From assembly GCF_964340395.1 (NCBI RefSeq), contig NC_135553.1, forward strand, positions 8,100,001 to 8,152,500: 52,500 bases of DNA. The letters run 5' to 3'. Each line of letters begins with the position of its first letter. Within the stretch, counting starts at the first letter, position 1. The translations under genes and the position numbers were made by a program. Of this stretch, positions 41,245 to 49,708 are shown piece after piece. Source of the stretch: Glandiceps talaboti. Lineage: Eukaryota > Hemichordata > Enteropneusta > Spengelidae. The notes beneath the pieces are model-generated. The model saw only the letters and a program-made list of their open reading frames with translations, did no database searches and was not told the origin of the DNA.

Positions 41245-44070
41245 TATATATTTATACATGTATACATGTGTGAGTGTTTGTGTAATTTGTCACAAGTTTC
41301 ACTTCTATTCTAGATCTACGATAGTGTGGATTACATCAAATTGGCACGGTTTTATTTGCAAAATCTAAAAGTTATAATCGCAGCCGGAGTCTTCAAATGA
41401 AATGTTTTCCTTTGACTTTAGGAAACAAAGTAAAATATCGATTGATAAATCACGGAATTCAGAAATATATCCAACAGTTATTTTCAGACCTACTCTAAAA
41501 ATGCTGTCAGGATGAAATGACACCTTTAAGTGTGGGTAGTAGTGAGAACTGAAATGCCAGTGGAAAAGAAAAAGAGACACCAAATATGCAAAATAATGTA
41601 GTGCCTACTGATCACTCGTGTGTGTGCCAATTTCGTTGTCTGAGAAGTTATCAATATCGTCTGCTAAAAAGCCAAATTTATTTCGAAAAGAAGTTAATCA
41701 CACTAATGCAAAACGCCATTGTTCGTGTGTTCTGATAAATCCTCAATGCTAAAGTGACAGAGCCAGCTGCAGTTTAATTTCCGTGTCTTAAGGAGCCGTA
41801 TGCATGAAAGAACAAGTTATTGAGGTATGTACTAATAATGACATTATAGGACAAAAAGTATAGTTGGAAATTTGGGGCCTGTTCGCTTCTGTATACCCCG
41901 ACGACTAAAAGACAATATCACGTGACTGTTGCTGTCCAATGGTATGGTACTATCTTGTCATAGTGAATTAATGGCTATGCCATTATGACATGAAGGTTCA
42001 AGTTTGCCATTGAAACTGTCTTCTGAATTATGGTCGCCCTATTTGAACTCATCCGAATGAGATCCTTAACCGCCACACTTATACTTGGCGAATAATCGGA
42101 GAGGCTAGTTAGGGAACACTTGTGTCGTTCTTGTACTTTCGTCCATTGGTACAAGATCCCCTAAGCTTATTAGAAATATGTTCTGTAAGGGTAGACATGT
42201 TCAAAATATTGAAGTGAACGAGGTCATGCGACCGAGAACCTCCATATTTTGTGCAGCTGTGATCTGACTCGAGTACCAGAGGTCATCAGTTTAAAATTTA
42301 TAAAACATTGTCTCATTTGAATCTAAGAAAATATGAATTTGTAAATTGATCAGTTGAGATATGGAACAAATTAGCAGCCAATGTGATATCATCATCAACT
42401 GTACACGGATGTTTGAAAGTTGTCTAGAAAAATTGTGGGAAAACCAACCCTTGCATTATGGTTATAAGAAAAACACTATTGAAACTTCACTACATAGAGA
42501 CTGTAGTACACCTGAACCTCGTTACTAAGTTAGCATAGAGCAGAGAGTACAGGCCAGACAGGCCTAAAGTCAGAATGAATCTATGAATTTGCGGTACAGA
42601 CCACGAGTCCACGTCTTCGTGTGATGTGTTTGTGAAGCCATGTATTGAACAGACAGGGCGAAATCATTACAGCAATGATTTGAATTGCATGTGACACATT
42701 TTGGGCTACACAGTAATTAATTACTGACACTGTGAGATGAATTACCACAATGCAATCACGTTGTGATGTGTGGGTATAGTCAAACATATACTCTTTTAAG
42801 GCTGATATACATTGTGTAGGCCTGACAGTATAAACGGAAAATAGATATCTACATTACTGGCTAATTAGGATAGTTTGCTAAAGACAAACATTATTTACCA
42901 ATTAAGTACATAAATACGGTACCATTGAATGACAGCATGTTGAGATGCATGAGGATCAAATCTTATCTTTGCTTTCTGTTTACTCACATGCGAGTTATTA
43001 ACCTTTTGAGAATAGTTTCCAAACAGTGGTAGTGGCCGCTTTATTCTTCAATACAGCTGTAAATTTGTAGAGATGATTTGGAAAACTTTCCTCAGTGATG
43101 GCAGTTATCACAGTGACTGCGTATGCTGATTGAAATTCTAAATCAGCACAATCATGACATATTTGTTAAACTGTCTTTATTCCTGAGATGATGACTCATC
43201 CCATTATTCAATCAACTGTACAATTATGATAGTATAAACCTTTCTCAATTTACGTTTTAGATTAAAATGGCACAAACTCATTAACCGTTTACTCAACAGA
43301 AAAAAAACTTAACATCAAACCTCAATCAAACTATTACAGTATAATTTATATTAATGCCTTCTATGATATTACGATTGCCTCTTGCCATTGTAAGAACAGT
43401 TGACTAACTGCCTAGCTATAGTATGGTTTCCTCGACATTTTGTGATACGTATAAACATTACGTCATCGAATTGTTTATATCTATTTAACGAGTTTAGGTT
43501 CAGTGAATTGCCAGTGATAGTTAAATTTGCTTCTTAATCAGTAAGTAGAATACTACAGGCGACTTTTACATACGCGGCATAAATCCCATCCAAAAATATA
43601 TGTAAATTCAGCTTGTGTCCCTTTAAATTCCATACAGCTGTCACTGCCATTTCTGTTCAAAAGGTTAAATCCCTTATCAGAGGGTAACTCCTTTTCAGTT
43701 AAAATTTCGATAGCCCGTTCGGATCTGATACCGATCTTGTAAGCATGTCTTTTCTTTGTTAATTAGAGTCCTGGGAATATTTAACGTATTGAATACGAGT
43801 CATATAATTGGTTTGATAGTAATAGATATATTATATTCGATCAGGAGTAGATACAATGGGGAAAACACTTACAAACTCAGAAAATAAAACTCTTACGGTA
43901 TGTTTCGTCTTAGGTTGTAAATGCTATTGAGCAATATATCAAGATCAGTGAGACTGATCACAAGGTTTCATGTTGAGATAGACTTAAAGATAACACGTGA
44001 CAAACACCCCTTACGTAGTGCCTGTTCTGTATTTGTTAATGGTAACAAAAACAAAATAAAATGTAATACT
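41245..44070. other. Stretch with no recognisable gene
   Basis: Short ORFs on both strands without recognisable content. No long repeats or inverted repeats noticed. Confidence 0.6.
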
Positions 44071-44071
44071 T

Positions 44072-44090
44072 TATCTATCTATCTATCTAA

Positions 44091-44134
<44 letters not shown>

Positions 44135-44153
44135 TTATCTATCTATCTATCTA
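44072..44153. repeat. (CTAT)n microsatellite
   Basis: About twenty CTAT units with two single-base interruptions. Confidence 0.96.
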
Positions 44154-45288
44154 ATCATTCATTTCACTAATGCTGTCATATTGTCATTTTTCTGAGGTAC
44201 CGTATTACTAGTAGCCAGATCTCCACATTTACAGGCAGAGATTTTCTCGATACCCTTCCTACACCGTAGTTTATTTGTTTTGAAAGTTAATTACCAAATA
44301 GAGTTGTTTATTTGTGTCGAGTTCAGAGAAATGGTATTTTCAGACAAGTTTTTCAAAGTTGGGGGCGCTTTGATAACACTCGTCACTGAAAACACCATTC
44401 GCCTAGACCGTGCAATCTCTCTCAATTTCCACGCACATGAAACTCTGACGCTCGTAAAAAAATCTTAGATTTTGAGGGGTTCGTGCACCGATTTCCTCAT
44501 AAATTCAAAATCAGAGCAACAAATTGACTCTTGCATCATCGCGAGTCGACAGACCAGAAGATTATTTTTCTGGTCTTAAATACAAACTGAAAGTAGAAAT
44601 ATATTTGGAAACATTTATTGCCTAGACTGTCTGTTTTGTCTAGTGGATTTGGAAAGTGCTGCTGGCTTTAGTTTGGCTAACACAATTATTAAAACAATAA
44701 ACATTGTACATTCAGTTACTTAACTTAGACTCATTTCCCAATGTTGTCCATTATTGTGAGGTGTTTATTGAAATCTGTCAAAGGACAAAAAACATCGACA
44801 ACTACTAAATTGACGAAACATCAGATTAGTGCACAATCGAAAAAATCTAAATGTATGTACGTATATAGTAATCTGTACGTGGCAAAGAGGCGCCTGATGG
44901 ATATTACGATCCATTAAACACGGTGAGACACTTTCACATTTCCTTCAGAAATATTTCATTCAAGATTAAGTACTCCCAATCAATACGGTATACATCAGTA
45001 AGGAAGTAATTTCCCTTGAAGTAACGTTCCCTGAAACCCTTAATTCAATTATAATTTTTTTATAGTGACTATAAAATAATAATTGGCAGTCACTCTGTTG
45101 GTTTTTAAACCGTACAAGGATTAAATATTAGTCCACATTGTCAACTAGTTTCACCAGCTAACCTTGCAAACAACACATTCTGAATAAGAAGCTAAACATG
45201 AAAACGCACGTGTAAGCCTTCATAAATTTAAGTCGCAAAGCATGAAACTAAGTAACGACCTGTGACCTAATTCCATGAGGGAGGGAAG
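44154..45288. other. Stretch with no recognisable feature
   Basis: Short ORFs only, no repeats. Confidence 0.6.
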
Positions 45289-45317
45289 GGACGGACGGAC
45301 GGACGGACAGACGGACG

Positions 45318-45379
<62 letters not shown>

Positions 45380-45388
45380 TAGACAGAT
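45289..45388. repeat. (GACG)n passing into (GACA)n
   Basis: About seven GACG units with one GACA interruption, then about seventeen GACA units. The motifs differ by one base. Confidence 0.97.
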
Positions 45389-45449
45389 TATGCCAGAACC
45401 ACCAATTATTGCATATCGGAAACCAGCGACAATCGGTAACATCCTTCAC

Positions 45450-45790
45450 CAGAGCAAAACGAAAATATCCAAAGTCAGAACTGATTACTTGGGGTTGCAA
45501 GCCTTGTCATACAGGAAGATGTCCTTGTTGCTCTAAGGTACACAATACTCAGGTGTCTCATATCCATAGCATGAGGGCAATCATTTTGCATCAAGAATGA
45601 TGTAAGTTGTAAATCAAGTAATGTCATATACGCTTTAACCTGCCGTACTACATCTGCCAGACAACATACAAGCTTTTTTTCATATATTAAGAGAATGCGG
45701 CCATCGCTCAAATGTCAAAACGAACAGAAAAGACATAACTCTTAATGACCTCCTTATTGTTGTATCCCAATTCAGGACGCCAGGACCATA
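45450..45790 (+). pseudogene. GIY-YIG endonuclease relic, PLE type
   Basis: Reading on the + strand, 45475-45550 gives ELITWGCKPCHTGRCPCCSK, a C-x2-C-x4-C-x-CC cluster like the zinc-binding linker before PLE GIY-YIG domains. After a one-base frame shift, 45588-45670 gives IKNDVSCKSSNVIYALTC, the first strand of the GIY-YIG fold, followed by degenerate RQHTSFFSY at the expected Y-I-G position. The wording differs from the relics at 39.55 and 46.7 kb (CKSSNVIYALTC here; GNCLSTYVIYSAQVTSN there), so it belongs to another PLE lineage. Stops and frameshifts make it non-functional. No RT is attached. Confidence 0.6.
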
Positions 45791-46329
45791 CATTTGTATT
45801 AGACAATGGAATTCAAAATTAAATATTTCCGATTGTCATTCTCGCCTTTTTGTCACGTGTGTGGTTATTTGTATGCTGTGAATATTCTTGTGCAAATAAT
45901 CAACCTATTCAAATTCAATAAAGTTAACTATAAATCTTATAACCCTTTACAATACAATGTAATATATTACTGTACTTTGATACTAACCTCTTTTGTAAGC
46001 CGTGACGATTCTTGTGCAAATACTCAAGCTATGGATATATTTACAAGTCATTGTTGATATCATAATCGTATCCGCCGCCGTGATTTACAATTTGAATTCA
46101 TAAACATACATGACAAGGACATTGTCAATTGTCACACTTAATATTGTTGTAAACCTAGCTAACCTGTAATGCTATGTGCTATAATTCGACAATACACCAA
46201 TTCGGAGTTTCGTATGTTGACGGAAATCGGTTTTAAAACAGTACAGCGCTCATTGTTTCCGACAATGTCAAACGGTTCTCGAGACCAGACTCTATATACT
46301 TTATTTGCTCCCTACACAAAAGGACACGA

Positions 46330-46570
46330 TTTCCGGACCCTGCCTAGCTTTTCACTACCGACCCTAATTTTTTTTTAAAAAGTATTTGAGAAAAAAAAAG
46401 ACAAACTCGCAAAGAAATAGTGGATGCGGAAACTGACATCAACTTAAAAAGACAAAATAAAACTATTCTTCCAGTCTGTAATGGATGACCATCTGTTGGG
46501 AAGAAATCAACAACACAGAGACCATGTGGAAAACAACAAAATACCTGAACTAGACACTCACGCAAAAAAA
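46330..46570 (+). repeat. Dispersed repeat R1, copy 3, 5' part
   Basis: Contains ccgaccctaa, the A-rich tract after tttgagaaaa, ggatgcggaaactgacatca, tcttccagtctgtaatgg, atctgttgggaagaaatc, aacacagagaccatg and acctgaac, in the same order as copy 2. After acctgaac the sequence leaves R1, and the remaining R1 blocks reappear about 1.07 kb later at 47634. Confidence 0.85.
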
Positions 46571-46585
46571 CAAAAAAACAAAACA

Positions 46586-46679
<94 letters not shown>

Positions 46680-46707
46680 TGTTTGTTTTTTTGTTTTTTT
46701 TTTGCGT
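46560..46707. repeat. Inverted repeat with an AT-array core
   Basis: The left arm acgcaaaaaaac, then aaaacaatgtata (46560-46592), is mirrored by atacattgtttg, then tttttttgcgt (46675-46707), in inverted orientation. About 85 bp of (AT)n lie between them. The arms differ by small A/T-run lengths. The AT core is itself self-complementary, so the whole could form one long hairpin. Confidence 0.75.
46589..46677. repeat. (AT)n microsatellite, about 88 bp
   Basis: Core of the inverted repeat above. ORFs of up to 165 codons reading through it are spurious. Confidence 0.97.
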
Positions 46708-46899
46708 TTTTTAGATTTATATATAAATCGAGCATACACCAATAAAACAAAGCGATGCAACCTGTGTTTAACCGAAAAACTAACTATTATTAAAGCAGAC
46801 AAAAGCTCCACACTAAACAAAAGAACTGAGTTGATATCCAAATGCCGACACGAGAATAAGTTTTATTTGTCCAACTTCAATAGAGCATCTATCACCTAA
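46702..46899 (+). pseudogene. PLE GIY-YIG C-terminal end
   Basis: One uninterrupted frame reads [20 protein letters not shown], then [20 protein letters not shown], and ends at a stop at 46897-46899. The C-x2-C-LTEK block, the LLNKR-type block and the SKCRH motif are characteristic of the end of PLE GIY-YIG proteins. The frame is intact and its words are close to the family form, so this fragment is younger than the one at 39.55-40.4 kb. It is 5'-truncated: only about the last 60 codons remain. The downstream UTR and ribozyme-bearing repeats fit the 3' end of the same element. Confidence 0.85.
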
Positions 46900-47030
46900 A
46901 CTAAACCCGTTAACTAACGGAACATCAAAGCCCAACATATAACAACCCGCCAACACTTACTTGTCCGCACCCAATAACCCACACAATAACAACCAACACC
47001 TCCACACATACAACACCTACCCACCGACAC

Positions 47031-47059
47031 AGACAATAGTGATGGTATTTCTATTGTCT
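47031..47059 (+). other. Perfect 9-bp hairpin in PLE 3' UTR
   Basis: AGACAATAG and CTATTGTCT are perfect complements separated by 11 bases. The hairpin lies between the GIY-YIG stop and the first hammerhead-like core. Non-LTR elements often carry 3' UTR hairpins recognised by their own RT; the same role here is a guess. Confidence 0.6.
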
Positions 47060-47100
47060 ACACTCTATATATACAGCACACCCAGAGAGTAGGCCTCAGA

Positions 47101-47142
47101 GTGTCTGATGATCGCAATATGCGTGAAACTCCGAGTTACACC
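47101..47142 (+). ncRNA. Hammerhead ribozyme-like motif, copy 1 (+)
   Basis: Core order is GTGT (47101-47104), CTGATGA (47105-47111), stem II CGCA/TGCG closed by loop ATA (47113-47123), GAAA (47125-47128), a stem III of three pairs ACT/AGT (47128-47136), H17 = T47137, then ACAC (47138-47141). ACAC pairs fully with GTGT as stem I, so cleavage would fall between 47137 and 47138. All invariant hammerhead core bases are present. One oddity is a T-T apposition where the first pair of stem II is normally G-C. Small type-I hammerheads with a tiny stem III are known from Penelope-like terminal repeats, and this one lies about 200 bp after a PLE stop codon. Confidence 0.75.
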
Positions 47143-47225
47143 CAAGAAAGAGTTCCAGTACTACCAAAACTATATATATATATATAGAGAGAGAGCACTG
47201 TCTTAGCAGATTGATACTCACCGAG

Positions 47226-47226
<1 letters not shown>

Positions 47227-47298
<72 letters not shown>
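47227..47298. repeat. (TA)n microsatellite between PLE repeat copies
   Basis: About 72 bp of TA between ccgagtta and tagttttgg. It joins the + copy of the PLE terminal unit to the inverted copy. Confidence 0.96.
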
Positions 47299-47301
<3 letters not shown>

Positions 47302-47327
47302 TTGGTAGTACTGGAACTCTTTCTTGG

Positions 47328-47368
47328 ATGTAACTCGGAGTTTCACGCATGGTGCGATCATCAGTGTC
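47328..47368 (-). ncRNA. Hammerhead ribozyme-like motif, inverted copy (-)
   Basis: On the - strand CTGATGA is 47364-47358, GAAA is 47344-47341, and the stem II and stem III bases match the other copies. The bases before CTGATGA are AACA-like instead of GTGT, because the unit is cut at the palindrome centre. Stem I cannot close locally, so self-cleavage is unlikely without another partner. Confidence 0.6.
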
Positions 47369-47405
47369 TGATGATCGCACCATGCGTGAAACTCCGAGTT
47401 ACATC
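47364..47405 (+). ncRNA. Hammerhead ribozyme-like motif, copy 3 (+)
   Basis: GTGT (47364-47367), CTGATGA (47368-47374), stem II CGCA/TGCG with loop CCA, GAAA (47388-47391), stem III ACT/AGT, H17 = T47400, then ACAT. Stem I is three Watson-Crick pairs plus one G-U. Downstream, gcactgtcttagcag and actcaccgagttata (47461-47495) repeat the sequence after copy 1, so the terminal unit is at least 130 bp. Confidence 0.72.
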
Positions 47406-47491
47406 CAAGAAAGAGTTCCTGTACTACCAAAACTATTACGCTCTGCCACTGCGGTATAGAGCACTGTCTTAGCAGTTTGACACTCACCGAG

Positions 47492-47633
<142 letters not shown>

Positions 47634-47706
47634 CTACCCACCCCACCTATTCTAAAATTGAGCGTAATCGGAACCACATTATTTTTTTATAAGGCCTCAT
47701 GACAAT
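47634..47706 (+). repeat. Dispersed repeat R1, copy 3, 3' part
   Basis: The run ccaccccacctattctaaaa, then ttgagcgtaatcggaaccac, then ttttttataaggcct matches the 3' block of copies 1 and 2. With 46330-46570 it makes one R1 copy interrupted by the PLE fragment and its AT arrays. Confidence 0.85.
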
Positions 47707-48465
47707 TCCTTTTAATTATGGAATTCGAATTACAGCTCCCACAAGAGGGCGCTATTGTTATTGCCAAGAAACGTTGTCTATAAGGATGTTCTGTATTGAA
47801 GCAGTATCAACACCTGAAGAATAACCTTACAAGTATAGGCATAGACATTTGATGAGACAAATGCAAGTTCAGCTTAGCTTTTGGTACAAATCAATGCATG
47901 CTTATTAGCTCATTTTGTACCTCTGTCTAAAAAAATGAATTTGATATTATTTGTGTATAAGCATTATCAGAAAAGACGACTTTTAGAGCGAAAAACATCC
48001 ACGATACATATTATTTGCATAATAATGAATTTACAGATAAGGTACAACGAAAACATTTGGCCCATAAAACAGGTGGATGTGACTTGCATATATAATTGTT
48101 ATTTTGTGTTGTTTATAGTTACATTTGTTAATATGCCTTATTCCGGTTAGAGGAAAGATGAAAGATTTCATATTTTGGCCATGAGGAGCGCTGTTCGCAA
48201 GCCAGATATGAGGTCCTAAATAGTTAACTGAAACCAATTTAATTTACATGTACACCACTCATTTTCAGATTTATTCTCGCTATACTCATAGTATTTTATT
48301 AGCGACTACCGACAGTAGTCAAAACATGCCTAACAACTACTGTAATGCATTTTAAAATGCACATGGAGAGCTTTCACGCACATATTACTATACGATCAGC
48401 AGCGGTCATGACGAACATTTTAGTCTTCTCTTTGCATAGTTTGAGGTGCCCTCTTGAACCTTACC
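47707..48465. other. Stretch with no recognisable gene
   Basis: Includes agagggcgctattgttattg at about 47744, a phrase of the kind seen in SINEs, but there is no second copy in the window. An 89-codon + ORF is unrecognised. Confidence 0.5.
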
Positions 48466-48601
48466 TGCGGAATAGCTAGAACTTCGCTAACCGAAATAGG
48501 ACGCATTTCGACCGTTGAAATGTGTTCATCCAGAAAATTAACAACATATGTGTATGGAACATGTAACTTTAAGTTATTAAACATACAATCATATACATAC
48601 A
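48466..48601 (-). other. Candidate first coding exon, divergent from ABAT
   Basis: On the - strand a frame beginning at one of several ATGs (first at 48602) ends at a strong donor, CCGCAG|GTAAGGTT (donor GT at 48465-48464), in phase 0. The last part reads MRPISVSEVLAIPQ, with A at -3 of that internal ATG. If real, this would be the first coding exon of a gene transcribed away from ABAT, whose ATG is about 1.1 kb away. I do not recognise the peptide and found no convincing second exon to the left. Confidence 0.25.
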
Positions 48602-48913
48602 TACAAAGCCGCTAACTTTCAGCAAGGGAATCAGTTGTCATTGTGCCGTATCTTGTGATATTTGTACAAAATTACAAACAGTGTTATGGTCTGACATTTG
48701 GATCTCAATATCTGACCTCTGACCTTAGACAAGTCTAGACTCTGTCAAGCGTACACCTTAGGATTGATTTATTGTCAATGGTGATTATATAGCTCAATAA
48801 GTCCGTCAATTGTCAGACTACATGTTCAACCACTAATGTATATTCATCGATCACATGCTAATGATGTTACAATCCATGACGTGTGTAAGCACACAGCACG
48901 TAAGCACGCACGC

Positions 48914-49034
48914 AGTCAGTCAGTCAGGCACAGACAGACAGACAGACAGACAGACAGACGTACATACATACGTACGTACGTACATACATACATACATACA
49001 TACATACATACATACATACATACATACATTCAGT

Positions 49035-49083
<49 letters not shown>

Positions 49084-49104
49084 GGACGGACGGACGGACG
49101 GAGA
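48914..49104. repeat. Composite array (CAGT)-(GACA)-(ACAT)-(GACA)-(GACG)
   Basis: Blocks in order are CAGT x3, GACA x6, ACAT with a CGTA core, ACAT, GACA x11 and GACG x5. It ends about 510 bp upstream of the ABAT start codon. ORFs across it are translated repeat. Confidence 0.97.
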
Positions 49105-49617
49105 GACAAGTGTATTTATTTTCCTTTGTCACAAATGAATCAAACATGACCCCGACTACCTGACCTACGTTTTAGCCCTGACATGTAAGGTGACATGTAA
49201 CGCGTAAATAAGGCAGAGCGCAAGGAGTGGCGTCATGGCAGACATATATATTACACCTTAGACCACTAACTATTTTTAGTGGTCTGTGATTACACCGAAA
49301 GGTCAGTGGTTGAGTACACAAACCGTCGAAAACAATCAATTCAGAATATGCAAACAATTCAGCAAGTTCAAATGCACGTGTATTTCTAGGTTGGATATAT
49401 CGATAACATCTTTGATCATTATAGAAATGTGGTTTGAGATGACATTCATAATGACAAAACCACATTGTATAGACCCTCCACCAATGATCAGACCTTGACA
49501 GCACAGACATGTGACAAGAACTCTTTGCCAGGTCATTCATTTCTTTGGAATGCTAATCAGACACAAAGACATTTGATCATTCAAGTGAAGGTTGGCTGAG
49601 GCTGTAAACCCAACAAA
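49105..49617 (+). promoter_or_regulatory. Presumed ABAT 5' flank / 5' UTR
   Basis: This is the interval between the composite microsatellite and the ABAT ATG. It holds a TATA-like TATATATT at 49245-49252. Directly after it is a perfect 10-bp hairpin, AGACCACTAA / TTAGTGGTCT (49260-49269 / 49276-49285, loop of six). If the TATA-like run is used, transcription would start near the hairpin, giving a 5' UTR of about 340 bases. No CpG island is evident. The promoter call is by position only. Confidence 0.3.
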
Positions 49618-49708
49618 ATGATGGCATGCAAGAAATTCGTTACAACGTGCACCAGTCAGAGTTTTAAACATCTAACACGGAAAGGGATGAATGGAACATT
49701 AATGAAAG
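49618..49708 (+). CDS. ABAT: GABA transaminase exon 1 (mitochondrial presequence)
   Basis: This is the first coding exon of 4-aminobutyrate aminotransferase, the mitochondrial-matrix PLP enzyme that turns GABA and 2-oxoglutarate into succinate semialdehyde and glutamate. Tandem ATGs at 49618 and 49621 (A at -3) open 30 codons plus one base: MMACKKFVTTCTSQSF and then KHLTRKGMNGTLMK. It is rich in K, R, S and T and has no D or E, as expected for a mitochondrial targeting peptide. It ends at the consensus donor ATGAAAG|GTAAGTT (49708/49709). The leftover G joins TT of exon 2 to make a valine codon, so phases agree. The start is chosen because it is the only frame that runs into this donor with a presequence-like composition. 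The exon alone would not be recognisable; exon 2 gives the identity. Confidence 0.75.

Larger units (their letters stand above)
47297..47435. repeat. 67-bp near-perfect palindrome of the PLE terminal unit
   Basis: The left arm (47297-47363) begins tagttttggtagtactgg and ends gcgatcatca. The right arm (47369-47435) is its reverse complement except for one mismatch in ttcc(a/t)gtact. The spacer is gtgtc. Each arm holds a complete hammerhead-like core from CTGATGA onward. Terminal units arranged head to head explain it. Confidence 0.9.

Noticed and set aside
47744-47764. agagggcgctattgttattg as a SINE
   Set aside because: Only one copy in the window and no tRNA-derived head visible.
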